Shown one piece after another: positions 10,700-22,795 of a stretch of DNA of 64,000 bases; positions within the stretch are counted from its first letter, which is position 1; every line of letters starts with the position of its first letter. Location: positions 699,976,217 through 700,040,216 of the forward strand of contig VDFB02270651.1 of NCBI GenBank assembly GCA_007258455.2, read 5' to 3'. The DNA is from Sequoia sempervirens (lineage: Eukaryota; Streptophyta; Pinopsida; Cupressales; Cupressaceae). The notes beneath the pieces were generated by a model, which was not told the DNA's origin, did not search any database, and saw only the letters and a list, made by a program, of their open reading frames with translations. The position numbers were made by a program, and so were the translations under genes.

Positions 10700-11250
10700 G
10701 CCACTTATAGCGGAGTTGGCTGGGGCTTGGGGTTTGCATTCCTCAAGGTTACAGGTTCAACTCCACTTCGTAGTGGGAAAAGACAAGGGTCAATTATCTT
10801 GTGTACTAGTTCTTGCTTTGTTGATCTAGGGTATATGAATGGAATTTTCCCCTAATCTCCTTGAGGTTAGATTTAATTTAGCCACCACTTGTAGTAGAGT
10901 TGGCTGGGGCTTGGGGTTTGCATTCCTCGAGGTCACAGGTTTGACTCCATTTTGTAGCGGGAAAAGGCAAGGGTCAGTTATCTTGTGTGTTAGTTCCTGC
11001 TCTACTAACCTAGGGTATAGGAATGGGCTTTGCCCTAACCTTCTTGAGGTTAGATACATTTTTAGCCACCACTTGTAGTAGAGTTGATTGGGGCTTGGGG
11101 TTTGCATTCCTTGAGGTCACAGATTTGACTCTACTTCATAGTGGGAAAAGGCAAGGGTTAGTTATCTTGTGTGCTAGTTCCTGATCTACTAACCCAAGGT
11201 ATAGGAATGGACTTTTCCCTTGAACTCCTTGAGGTTAGATACATTTTACT
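10700..11250 (+). repeat. Tandem trimer of 184-bp units with tRNA-like head
   Basis: Three units with an exact 184-bp period (gttggctggggcttgggg and its variant at 10715, 10899 and 11083). Each starts with a tRNA-like stretch. tagtagagttggctggggc resembles the D-arm/A-box of tRNAs. tttgcat is followed by cgaggtca, as at the anticodon and variable loops. A B-box-like GGTTCAACTCC lies at 10754-10764 (GGTTTGACTCC at 10938, GATTTGACTCT at 11122). About 120 bp of unrelated body follows. This is the make-up of a tRNA-derived SINE, but the units sit head to tail without poly(A) or oligo(T) between them. Not a functional tRNA. Confidence 0.75.
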
Positions 11251-11259
11251 AGGCTGAAC

Positions 11260-12436
11260 TTGCATTTTAGAATGCAAACCAGTGGAGGATGCCATAAGGA
11301 CTATTTTGGGAAATGCCTGGTTAGAATTCCAATCCAAGTCACTCCCTCATGAGGTAGCATCTCATTTTGTTTCTAATTTGATGGATGTTCTTTGGTGCAG
11401 AGAGATGGTTAAATTCTTAGTTGGTTCATATATTCTTCCTCATGTTTGTCCTCTATCTTCATTGCATAATGCTCTTGAGGATTATGATATTCTAAATGGA
11501 TCTAACCTTGTGGGCGGTGTTCTTTGCCACCAATTCATCCTCTCTAATCATTCAATCTTAGCTCTCCTAATCTTGATGGCCCTTGGCTTACTGGATGATT
11601 AATATTATAATTTCATTAGAAATCCACATGGACTTAAACCTAGATTGGGTCACACAATTTTGAATATGCTCCTGGTCCTCTTTGACGTGGTGCAATTCTT
11701 GATCCACCATGCTTTGGTGGAACCCCACTCCACTCCACACTTTCCTCTACCCACAGATTTGGAATCCTTAGAGGAGAGTGGCATCTACTCGTAACTCTAT
11801 TTGGTAACCTCATTTTTTTGCTCTTGTGGTTCTCAATGTTTTATCAATTGGAGATTATCCATTTTTGCTAACCCTTGGTGGGTCTTCTGGTGCTCTAATG
11901 GTTTTTGATCACTCTTGATTTATCATGGCTCGAGCTTAGCTTCTGGCTCGTTTTCTTCACTTCCATGCAACTTTTTGTATCTCAATTGCAATGGTTTTTT
12001 CTGTTGCTTTCTAAAATGGTCTCTACGATGGTTTTGTTCATCCTAATCATGTTGCAGGTCTACAATGGTTTAGTTTATTTAAATTGATTTGCAGGTCTTT
12101 CTTCTGTTTGTGGACCAGATTCTGCCACCTTTTCTTGGCTTATTCTCCTTCAATGGGGTGTCCTTTGTTTCGACTCCCTTGTTCATATGTTAGGGTTTTC
12201 TTGATGTTTCATCCTTTAGTCAAATGGTCCCTTATTGTTTTGGTTCATGGACACTATGTATTGCTCTGTAAACCCAATGCTGGGGTGTTTTGTCTCCTAG
12301 GTGATTGGTCTTCTCTTCATACTTACTCATGTCTTCAGATATTGTATGTGTCTATAATGGAAATTTTGGATTTTCCTCTACCATATCTACTTTTCTCTTT
12401 TATAAATAAAAGTTTGTGGCTCTGCCACTTTTTTTT
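11260..12436 (+). mobile_element. LINE-type 3' end with terminal hairpin (copy C)
   Basis: T-rich sequence that ends in AATAAA (12405-12410), the hairpin GTGGC-TCT-GCCAC (12416-12428) and a homopolymer run. The design equals that of copy B at 5017-5043, while the sequence upstream is not obviously alike. The short frames inside (11282-11602, 12084-12488) have no domain I recognise. Left boundary uncertain. Confidence 0.5.
12416..12428 (+). promoter_or_regulatory. LINE 3'-terminal hairpin, copy C
   Basis: Perfect 5-bp stem GTGGC/GCCAC with loop TCT, 11 nt after the start of AATAAA. The stem is shared with copy B while the loop differs. Confidence 0.55.
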
Positions 12437-13032
12437 TTTTAAAGTATGTCTATTAATGCTACACAAGCATCACAACAATTTTTTTTGAAAGAGAAGAATA
12501 AAGAAAATGCCAAATGATAATATAGAGAAAGAGTAATTAGATGCAGGTCCAAATTAACAATCTAAGAATTAGATTTACAAAATCAAGAACACATGATATA
12601 ATAAGCAGAAGTCACACACAAAAATCTCAAGCTTATCAACATATATTAAGAAGAAACATAGATAGAAAAATGCATTTAGGTCAACTCACTAAGTTTGGAA
12701 TACAAGAACATAATAAAAAGTAGCTAAAATGAACTACTATGAATCAAAAGTTAATGTTGATGATAATTCTAAAGAAGTACATTCAATATCTTTAGATCAG
12801 GTGCTTGGAACACCACCTCAAGATGCAAGGGATGTAGGTGTTGGAAATAATGTACACAAAATAATGATTCATAAATTGATAGAGAACAAAATATACCAAT
12901 CCAAATGGAATTATTGAAAGAGATTTGATTACTTTGCAAATACTTTTTTGACATCGTATAGATAATTTTTCTTCACCAAGTATGTGTTACATTTTTCAAG
13001 AATGTTTTGATTGAGATAAAATATGAGAACTA
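12437..13032. other. AT-rich spacer
   Basis: Only short frames, for example 12541-12723 and 12729-12917 on the plus strand, with no domain or codon signal I trust. Possibly the trailing part of the minus-strand remnant to the right. Confidence 0.3.
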
Positions 13033-13986
13033 TTATAAAACAACCAGAAAGGTAAACACGACAAGTTTCACTAGGAGTGAGACAAAAAAAACTAAAAAGA
13101 CAAAGAAAGGAGAACCAAAAAGAACCAATAGAAAACCAATGGGAATTGGATACATATTGGTAAGCAACTTAAGGCCACTAATAGCCCACCACTCATGGTT
13201 TAGGAATTCTAATTTCTCCCTAAAAGAAAAATCCTTAGGTTTTTCACTTTGCACAACATCTTTGACAAGAGTATCTTCAATATGATAAATTGAATTACCC
13301 TTAGCCTCATTATTTTTTGGCTTAGGTTCTATTAGTAGGTTCAATTTTAGAAGTATTGACCTGGGAAATCGGTCTCATCCACCTGGTTTTTATATTTTAT
13401 TAATTTTTCTAGCTCAGACTAGAACACTTGTAAGGTGGTAGTTGTATTCTTGACCATGTATTTTTTGAAGGATATTATTTCCTTCGTGTTACTCATTATA
13501 TGTTTTCTTGGTTCATTTTAATGGAATCCACCTCCTTTTCTAAGTGCTCCCATTTATCAAATTTCTCCATAATACTTTTCACATACTCCCACACATCTCC
13601 CACAATCCCCTCATTCTGTCAATCTAGGACTTCAAGCAGGGTGAAGGCATCAAACTCGTGAATTGTCATTTTAGCCACATGCCATTGGGAAAGATGTTGT
13701 TTGAGGATGCCATTTTATATGTTAATGGAATTAAAATAGTGTGTTAAGATTCTCCTCTAAGTTAATGCATGAGTTTCACTTAGGGTTCCCCTCCATGGGG
13801 CTTGTAGGAACAATATTCTATGAGCTATGACTAATAGAGCCCCCTATAGTAAGAGCATTATTAACCTTGAACACATGGAATTGTTTTGGAAGGATAAAAA
13901 TGATAGTGGAATCCTCTATAGAGGGGTGATATTTAGGGGTCTAAGGGAGGAGGGATAGAATTTTCCCTTTCCTTTGGGTTTTGCAT
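13033..13986 (-). pseudogene. Minus-strand decayed ORF, unrecognised family
   Basis: Read leftward from an ATG at 13984-13986, frames change and stops occur, but long coding-like blocks follow each other: a Pro-rich start (MQNPKERENSIPPPLDP), WHVAKMTIHEFDAFTLLEVL, VWEYVKSIMEKFDKWEHLEK (coiled-coil-like), SELEKLIKYKNQVDETDFPG, then KPKDFSFREKLEFLNHEWWA and a strongly hydrophobic end at the stop near 13033. A TATA-like box lies about 60 bp upstream. I do not recognise the family. It may be the C-terminal part of, or a partner to, the larger minus-strand ORF at 16.4-19.7 kb. Clearly broken. Confidence 0.5.
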
Positions 13987-14040
13987 TGAAGGGTTTTGTC
14001 AAGAATGTTAACTTGAAATTAAAAAAATCAAACACTTTGA

Positions 14041-14053
14041 GGCCTTATATATA
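14041..14053 (-). promoter_or_regulatory. TATA box for the minus-strand ORF remnant
   Basis: Read on the minus strand this is TATATATAAGGCC, about 55-70 bp upstream of the ATG at 13984-13986. Position and sequence suit a plant TATA box. Activity cannot be judged. Confidence 0.35.
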
Positions 14054-14059
14054 CAATAG

Positions 14060-16418
14060 ATGTCAACAATACAAAGAGAATAATAAACTTTTAGCATCAA
14101 ACAATATGGATCTTGGGAAAAAACCACTACAATTTACAAACTTAACACATGTAGAGGAAATATTGATAACACATGTCAATCTAATCCTACAAGTGACACA
14201 TGCAATTGAGGATCAATATAAATGTAAGACATACAATACATTTTTTATAAGATGTAATTTTTTTCTGAGGTTTTGCCACATCAAATAATTTTTTTCCAAT
14301 AATTATTATTAGAGAAGAGGTCAACATGAAATAATCTAGAACTTTACAATCAATAGAGAGAAATTATATAAGGCATTGAAATACAAAAATAGAATATAGC
14401 AAGCTTTATTAAGATCTTCAACCAACTAAACACTATCTATATGAAGTATGATATAATATGAATCAAATTATATTTGTAGGTCCATTGATGCAAATTAATG
14501 AAGGAAATATTATCAATCAAACAACATAAATAACATCTAAACAACCCAATACCCAAAGAGTGACAAAATTAGATGGGTTAAATAACCCTAATATTGATCC
14601 TAGAAATTTTATTGATTAGTTGAGAATCAAGAAATATCCTATCAATGATTGTCACATTAGACTTACTTGATATGATATTTCCAACATTGTTTCCTAATAG
14701 AAAATATGATTGAATATAACCATAATTGGAACAATTACATCTACATGAATTTTTCAAAAATCTATTTCAATATAAGGATCACCATTTTTATTGGCACCTA
14801 TGATTTAGATATTCATGATCAAGAGGCATCATGAATAGAATTTATTTACAATGTGAAAAAGAGCCTTCAAGATATTTGAATCATAGTCAATGAGTTGCAA
14901 AAGTATATAGAAAATGGGTCTCAATCCCATTTAGTTGATTTCTTGATGTGGTTTGGAACTACCTTGAGGGAGTACATGGTATTTTTGAGAAAAATGTCAT
15001 GGTGAATTAAGTGATATGCTTCATCAAATTGGATTTCTCACTATTTTATTCACTTTGAGTGTAGTTTATATTTATTGGTTTGATCTACATACATCAATAC
15101 CAGGAACACCACAAAAAAATCCATTATAATCCAAAAATTAATGAAAATATAATGTTGTTGATTATCCACCTATAGTGCCACAATGCATGAATTTGCAACA
15201 TATGATTTTTCTAAAAAGATATACTGCAAAAAGGAATGAAAGTAAGAGATTTCTAGTTTACATATGAATGGTAGCATAAAGGTTCACTACATGTACATGA
15301 ATTCATACGGTTAGTGTCACACCCTATTTTTGGATCAAGTTAACTATAATATTTTAACTAAGTATAAGTTAAATAGTTTGATATGTGGTTTAAATTATGA
15401 TACCAAAACTATAAATTGTTGACTTTTATACTAGGATTGTTTTTCTTTATATATGTTAAGGAAAAGGAAATTATCAATTAGATATTTGTTGAAAAGATAC
15501 AGATGTGAATTTATTATCTTTATATTAATGTTAGTGAATGATCTATATTGTGCTATGATATAATGATTAATGGACTAAATAAACTTGTTGGTTGAATGAG
15601 GTGGATGTAAGAAATTAGTCTCTCCCTCCCAAACGAGGAGAGAGAGCATCATCACAGAGAGGGAAGTGGATCCAAAAGAATGAAATGTGCACCATTACTT
15701 TGAGATCTCACATACACACATAAAACAATTTCTTTTTTCTTATATAGTTATGATGTTTGAAATGGTACCCTATGTTGCCAGAAAATTCAACATAACAAAT
15801 ATTATAGTAATTAGTCTTCATATAATCACATTTAGTATTGATGCAATCACCAAGGGAAAATTAAATACTCATATTTTCAAGCCACATCAAATCAAACTGC
15901 CATGTTACATACACAAATTTGAGATAAGAATTTATTCACTACCACTAGTTAAACAATGATTTTACTAATTTATTCAACTTAGATGGATAAAAAAAACATG
16001 CCACCACCAATGATCAAGAACTCATCTTCAAACAATATGAATAATTCTTTCATATTATATTAATCATTCATAAAATTTAGTGGAAAATTTCATGCTAAAT
16101 TGTATATGTTTCTTGTATTCCAAAATGATTGATGATCATTTACATATTTCATAAAGAAAAAATATATAGGAACCATATATTCCATAACTTGTGGATCTAT
16201 AAATAGTCTTCTTGGAGTTCAACTTGGGTGATCAAACCCAACTAAAAATAAACTGAAACTAAACTAAGACTAACTAAAAGCTAACTATGCAACTATAAAT
16301 CTACTAATAACTCAATGCCACATCAACACTTTGTCAATTTGGATGTTGATTTATTACAAAATATTTTTGAAAAAATATTTTTTTTGACATTACATTACCT
16401 AAAGATAAGGAAACTTTC
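14060..16418. other. AT-rich spacer, possible unclassified LTR sequence
   Basis: No coding frame stands up. tgtcacaccctat at 15317 is the kind of word that starts many plant gypsy LTRs, and a hairpin made of ctctccctcc and ggagagagag lies at about 15621-15648. I could not find a matching second LTR or target-site duplication. The part next to 16418 would be 3' flank of the minus-strand ORF. Confidence 0.3.
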
Positions 16419-19400
16419 TTAAAAAGAATTAAAAAATTCATTCATGTCACCCATGTTGGGTCCCTTATCATATTGTAACTTTACTCTTTGCAAGAAGGTG
16501 GAATTATTTAGCTTTTCTTGTAACTCGTCAAAGGTTGCCAACTCTTCCTAGAAGCTCAGAATATTTACCTTTTCCTACATCACTTGGTCAATGAACCCTT
16601 CAAACAATTGACCATATGAAGACTCCTCTAATTCAGTATTCATCTTTGTTAGGGAGGACACTAAGGATGGGGTTTCCCAAAGTGTTCAACCTAGATTCTC
16701 CAGAAATTTATCTATCTTGACCATAACCTAATTGGCTAGCCCTTTATTTTTACTTACCTTGTGTTTGCACTTCCTCAAAACTTTAACCCTTAACTATTAG
16801 GCCCTCAACCATTCCTTTGGTTTTTCTTGGTTTTTATTTTCAATCACAATTGCTTTTATTAACTCCTTTATGAATTCAAATTTTATCTTTTGCAAAATTG
16901 GGATATAATCATCCCATACCAAAAAATATTCATTTATTTTTTACTCAATTTCATGATTCAGACTAGCTTCATCAATAAATGTAGTGATATGACTATTTCT
17001 TTCTTTAAAAATCTAGTTCCTAATTCTTATAGGTTGTTCCTCCATTCCTTTGTAGAAAAGAGGAGACCTTCAAGGTTTGGATGTTGGGCATCCTTATTTA
17101 ATGGAGCCTACAAAAGTGGAGCAGGAACAACTAAATCAATTGGTCCAATTAAATGGTTGACATAAGCCATCAACTCAAATACTTTTTCTTTGAACTCTTT
17201 CTTTGTGTTTTCACCCTTCTACATCCTATTGAGGATTATGGACACAACCATTTGCAAGGATTGATTTTCCTTCTCTCTTGTTTGAGCTCCCTAGTTCACT
17301 CACTATATTTTATAATCTTTAGGCAACATATTTGAATCAAGATTTTCCACCCTAGGGATAGAAATTTATGCTAATTTGTTCCATTTTTCATCTATGGTTG
17401 TGGTGGAAAACCTTCTTGCTCTTTTCTTCTCCTTTGTAGATGTTGGGAAGGACTCAACAATAATGGGAAAATATTCCTCCTCTTCTTGGACATATGGCAT
17501 TTTATTTTTCCAAATGGTATGGTTTAACCATATTGGGAGGGTGGAAGTTACTTCTTGCTAAGGAGAAGGGATAACCCTTGTATTGTGTGATGCTTGAGAT
17601 TCTTCATGCTCAATCTCTTCCCTTATAATCTCTTCTTCTTGCACATACTTATTCAAAGATTTCTCTTCTTCTGTTGGTTGCTCCTCTTGTTCAAGGGGTG
17701 GAGGAATATGGGTGTCATGAGGAGGTGAAGGAAGAGGAGGAATGGATGAATCATGTCAAGGTGAAGGAGGAGAATGAATGTGAGGTGATGGAGGAGGAGA
17801 AGGCATGTGAGTTGATGGAGGAGGGGAAGGAAAGTGAGGTGATGGAGGAGAAGAAGGTGATAAATATTCAAAAGAGACTCATGTGGAGGAGATGAAGAGG
17901 GAGTGTGTGATTCAAAGTCTAGAATAGGTGGTATAGAAGAGGATGAAGGTTTAAGAAGGAGCCTAAGAGACTTGTCTTCTCTTCCTCTAGTGAAGAGGAA
18001 ATTATTCTTCACCCTTTTCCTTGCTAGTTTCTATGACTATGCTCTCTTCTTGCTCTTTCCTCTTTGACCCTACTACTAAGGATGTTTCTTTCTCTTTTGT
18101 ATCTATAGTAGTGGAGGGCTCACCGACCTTTTTTGGTTCCTTCTATTGAGGTTTGGGTTGTGGAAACTCCATCATAGGAAAAGGGAATGTCAACCATCAC
18201 TTAGAACACACTATAACACTAACTACTCTAAATTCCATATTTTCATGTTCTTTAATAGAGAAATCCATGTTGTGGATAGGTTGGTTGAATACCCATTTGT
18301 CGCTATAAATGAGATCCAATACCCTCCCATTCTCCTTTCAGTCTTTGGGAAACGTTGGCCACATTATGGATCTGAATCATATCTAGTATCAATATACAAT
18401 AGTATTTCATCCTAACTTCATATTAATCTTCATAGTTATACCAATGTTCCTCTAGAGAAGGTCCATGCTTGTAGAAGGAGCCAATAGCCTTTTTGATCTT
18501 CCCAATTTGGTAGAATTTAGTTTTGGGGTCATTGTACAAGCTCATTGGTAATGAGGCTAGTTTAGTCTTTGTAATTTTAGCAATTTTTATATAAGCACAA
18601 AAATACACTCCCATTTTCATGGGGACAAAATATCTTGACTTATGTTTCCTTGCAATCATCTTGTGAATTTTGGTGAACTATCTGTAGATTCCTAATATGA
18701 TCAACCTATCACTGGGTATCTTGGCATCTTGAGAGGAGCCTTGTGGAAGCATGATACCATAATATATGTGAAGGTTTTGAATTATATGTACCAATTTCCC
18801 CAATTATTCTCACCCTCTAATAATTGTATTTATGAAAGCATAATTAATTATGCAATAGTTTATGCTACTAGCACTCAATTCAAACTGTGGGTAGTGTTCA
18901 TACACTTTTGTTTCTCCTAGTTGGAGATATCCCATCCTTGTCAAGAAAGGGAATATTGTATAATAGGCAAGGAGATATAATAAATAAGAGGTTGTATAAA
19001 ACTTTATGTACTTCAATAGATCCTACAATTTTTCATACAATGCATTGCTAATGATAGTGGCCCAATCTATTTTCTTATTGGATTCCACTATTAATATGAA
19101 ATAACACTTCCACAGGTGGAAGTATCTAGCATATGGATAGCCATAGACCCTATTGAGAAGTGTAATTTGATCTTTGGAATCTTCTTTGAATTTAATTCTC
19201 TGTTGTACCTTGGCCATTTTGAGTGCCAACTTCTTTGGGTTGAGTAGTAGTTGGGTGTTGATGAGTTAAGAAAGCTCATACTATGCTTCTCAAAATAGTC
19301 TAGTACCTTTTTGATGTCAATTGCTTCATAATTTGGGAAGGAAAATATCCCAAATGCCCTTTCAATCATGTTCAAACTGATATCTAACACTATCTCCCCA

Positions 19401-19690
19401 AATGGTCCCATTATCTTCCTCTTCTTATGATCATAGCATTGAGCTTATGTCAATAATAATTCAGGAGATTACACTGAAATTGGGAATGTTGCTACCTCTA
19501 TTAGTCCCAATTTGGCCAATGAGGTGGCCATTATTGTTATATCTTCTTTAGTCTAGATCCTCCTAGTGAATTCATCCATGTCCACCTATCCAAGGTTGAT
19601 GTCTCCAATGTCTATGTATGGGGATAACATCTTAGAGGGTGAATGATATCCTTTGTATTGATACTTCATCTTGGAACCTTCTCCTTGCAT
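16419..19690 (-). pseudogene. About 1,000-codon decayed ORF with Ser/Pro-rich linker, family not recognised
   Basis: From an ATG at 19688-19690 (MQGEGSKMKYQYKGYHSPSK) coding-like blocks run leftward to a stop at 16419-16421, with many stops and several frame changes. In order: GPFGEIVLDISLNMIERAFG, FPNYEAIDIKKVLDYFEKHS, YGYPYARYFHLWKCYFILIV and KIKKAIGSFYKHGPSLEEHW (an aromatic-rich, globular-looking half); a Lys/Glu-rich stretch; a Ser/Pro linker of about 30-bp repeats (17740-17880); a Glu-rich stretch; then KEFKEKVFELMAYVNHLIGP and FDELQEKLNNSTFLQRVKLQ near the C-terminus. I see no RT, integrase, protease or zinc-knuckle motif. It could be the single ORF of a non-autonomous LTR element or a decayed plant gene. 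Confidence 0.6.
17740..17880 (-). repeat. Minisatellite (about 30 bp) coding the Ser/Pro linker
   Basis: Plus strand gtgaggtgatggaggagga and variants recur about every 30 bp. On the minus strand, in frame with the flanking ORF, this reads SPPPSPH-type repeats. The Glu-rich plus-strand frame here is its antisense shadow. Confidence 0.65.
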
Positions 19691-20102
19691 ATTTCTTGCA
19701 CATTAAAAAATGCTATCCATTAGAATATAGAAAAGACCAATTCCATATTTAAAACTAATAGAATATCTCAATCGGGTCCTAAATTTAAGCCATTTCATGT
19801 CTTATTGTAAAGCATAATATTTAAACTCATACTTAGCCATAATTCCATCTTCATGAGAATTGAGCCTTAGAAATGTCACTAATCTCTTTTCAAAGGTTCA
19901 ATCATCTTGATAAAAATCATATTGAACACTAAAATTTGGAAGATATGTAAAAACTGACTTGAAGTATCAGTTTTCAGAATTTGGGGATACCACCTACCTC
20001 TTATTCTATTAAACCATAATTGTTAAGGAAAGTATCTAATTATCAATACCCAAAAGTTGCTAAAGGGAAAAAGGACCATTGTTGGGAGTTGAAAGTCAGG
20101 AA
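19691..20102. other. Leader side of the minus-strand ORF, left flank of the copia element
   Basis: AT-rich DNA without a supported gene. It ends at the left copy of the copia target-site duplication, GTACC at 20103-20107. Confidence 0.4.
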
Positions 20103-20107
20103 GTACC

Positions 20108-21733
20108 TATTGCAAGGTTTTTGTAGGTGTTGTCAATGATGTCAACAAAATGGAGATTGTTGTAGGTATTATTTTTGATGTCAACAAAGAGGTAGTGTGT
20201 GGATGGCTGCATATGTTGCAATCAATATATGTTAATCAAAAGTGTTGAGTATGATGATGGATGCCATGAGATTGCTATACATAGTTTTCCTATATTTCCT
20301 GTTACTAATGAATAGGTGAATGATGTTATGAATGTTGTATTCTCTCTTTTTTGATGTAAAATGTATAAAATATTTTCTTGCAGTCAGTGGCTCAAGAAGT
20401 TGTACTAAAAATGCTTCAGAGAATAATATAAATGCTTCCATATTTGAAGATGTGGTCTTACAATTTGAAATCTAGTTAGATACAAGTGAAGTATGTATGT
20501 TCCTATTTTTAGAACATATAAGCTACCATTGAAGTTTCTAGACATAGTAGTGTAAAGACTATACTATTACAGTTAGGAAGGTTTAGAGAAATGCTCTGCA
20601 TTTCTCTACAGTTGATGTTGTGGTCTTGTGATTTGGAGGATGAGTTAAAAATGTATATCTATTTTATCCCTTTAAGTTTTAGATGTTGAGGTGTATTGCA
20701 AGTCATGTTTTTAATGTTCTATCTCAAGACAATGTTTTTTGGGTATGCAAGAGATACTGGTGCAGTGTCTGTTTTCTTGTGCTAGCATAATGTTGTGTGA
20801 AGTTGTAAAAGGAGGGCATGCAATTTTTTTTAATATCATTTAATGATTTTAATGTGATTCGTATGATGTTATCTGGTCTCTTTGGTATCATTTGTGGTAT
20901 GGAGTTAATATTTGGAGGGTTAAGTGTTTGTTGGGCTGACCTAGTATATTGGGTTATTTATGCCAAGTCTTTGTTGTGTGTGTCAGTATGGGATTGTGTT
21001 TAGAATTAAAATAGGTCCTACTTATCTCCTGGCTTGGGACACATTTAATTTCCTTTTCTCATGGATGTTTTGAGCCAACTTTCTTATGGATGTTGCACGT
21101 TTCATGTTTACACATTTCAATTTGGCCAACAAGGAGAATTTTTTTGAAGCTTGTGGATGTTATAAATGAAGGATCAAGTGTGTGATCATTTAGTAGTAGT
21201 GGTGTGTTGAGTATTCAATGTGTTAAAAGTGAAATGTGTCGAAAGTAGTGAGATGTAGGTAGAAAAATGTGTGTGAATGAAGTGTTGAAGTCAATGAGAC
21301 AAACGAAGAAGTGTATGAATGAAGTCTTGAAAGAAGTGAGAAAAAAGCATAAGTGTGTGAGTGAAGTGTTGAAGGAAATGAATTAGAGGCATTAGAGGTG
21401 TTGTGGTGGTAGTTGATCATCTAAATTCATCATGTGTTGTATACTGAGGCTGTAGCCTTCTTTTGTAAGTGTTGTAATTGATAGTGAGTTGTAAACTTCC
21501 TTTGGTTGAAGTCATAAAATTATGTTGTAAATTGTATTTTACTTTGTGAGGTTGGATTTAGATAGTAGCTCCAAGCAACTTTCTCACTATGGTTTTTCCC
21601 TTGTAAGTTTTCCATGCAAATCTAGTGTTGTGGTTGTGTTCTTGTGCTTTGAATGCTTTATTTGGTTAAGGAAGTAATAAATTTTGATTGATACACTAAT
21701 TCACCCCCCTCACTATCTCTATTTGTTCTAATA
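20108..21733 (+). repeat. Copia 5' LTR
   Basis: Direct repeat of 42839-44411. Shared words include aacaaagaggtagtgtgtgg, gatgttgtggtcttg and aattcaccccct-type ends. A TATA-like gttataaatgaagg lies near 21158-21171. The copies differ by many substitutions and small indels. Confidence 0.92.
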
Positions 21734-21749
21734 ATTAGTATCAGAGCTC
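21734..21749 (+). other. Copia primer-binding site, iMet type
   Basis: ATTAGTATCAGAGCTC directly after the LTR. The canonical plant form has TGGTATCAGAGC, complementary to the 3' end of initiator tRNA-Met. One changed base lies at the start of the match. Confidence 0.85.
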
Positions 21750-21799
21750 AATTCTTTGGTGTAGCCAAAAAATTGAAGGTAGATCTCTATTTAGAACAT

Positions 21800-22795
21800 A
21801 TGGCTCAGAAGGAGTCCTCTTCTAAAGCACCGCTATTTAATGGAAGAAACTATGCTTTCTAGAGTGTGAGGATGAAAGCCTACCTTACTTCGCTAGGGTA
21901 TGATGTTTGGCGAGCTGCAAACAATAATTATATTGAACCCACTCATCCTATTATAGATGCTAATGCAAAGAAGGCTCATGAGAACAATGCTAAAGTAAAT
22001 AATATCATATTGAGTGGTTTAAAAAATTCTAAATTTGTGAAAGTGGTGCAATGCAAGACTACCAAGGACATATGGGATAAGCTCAAAAAATTGTATGAAG
22101 GGAATGCCAATGTGAAGCAAGCAAAGTTGCAATCTTACAAGACATTTTTTGAGAACCTAAAGATGAAAGAAGAGGAAAAAATATCCAACTACTTGTTCTG
22201 GGTAGATGAAGTAGTCAATAGGATCAAAGGACTTGGTGAAGATATAACTGATTCAATAGTTGTGAAGAAAGTTCTAAGGACTCTCCTCTGCTAGTTTGAT
22301 TTGAAGGTTTCAACAATTGAAGAAGAAAAAGATTTGAAAAATCTTACCATGGAAGAACTATTTGGATCTCTCACCTCCTATGAGATGAGGAGTGAAGTTC
22401 AAGGTACACATAAGAGAGAAGCTACTTTCAAAGTAGTGAAGAAAGAGAGAATGTCTGGTTCACATAGTGAATCTGAGGAAGAAGTAGCAAACTTTGTAAG
22501 GAAGTTGAAAAAGGGATCAGACAAGTACAAAGGTAAAATACCTTTCAATTTTTTTAATTTTGGAAGAATTGTTCATTATGCATCTAAATGTCCTTTTGGA
22601 GAAAATAAAAATAGTAGCAAAGGGTTCAAAAGAAACAATTTCAAGAGGAACCTTCTCTCCAATGAAAAATACTTCTCCTTAGATGAAGGAGATCACTGCA
22701 CATTGGATGATGATGGAGAAGAATCCCTATTCATGGCCATTATGATCTCTAGAATTTCAAGAAAAATTGTGGATGAAGAAGAAGGTGAAGTTTGA
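21800..22795 (+). pseudogene. Copia gag (UBN2-type) remnant
   Basis: From ATG at 21800 one frame runs to 22795 with two internal TAG stops (21860, 22292), both where Trp would fit. The protein starts MAQKESSSKAPLFNGRNYAF and holds the usual copia gag words (MKAYLTSLGYDVW, TKDIWDKLKKLYEG, VKQAKLQSYKTFFENLKM, LTMEELFGSLTSYEMR). A degenerate zinc-knuckle-like stretch lies at about 22540-22600. After 22795 the frame is lost, and a Lys/Glu-rich coiled-coil stretch follows in other frames. The product would form the virus-like particle. This copy cannot. Confidence 0.88.

Noticed and set aside
10700..11250. Three tRNA genes
   Set aside because: Only the D-arm/A-box and T-arm/B-box regions resemble a tRNA. 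Acceptor and anticodon stems do not close properly and the units have 120 bp of extra body.
11282..11602. 106-residue ORF as a host gene
   Set aside because: Inside a LINE-type 3' end, with no recognisable domain and unconvincing composition.
17674..17895. Glu-rich plus-strand ORF
   Set aside because: Antisense shadow of the Ser/Pro linker minisatellite in the minus-strand ORF.
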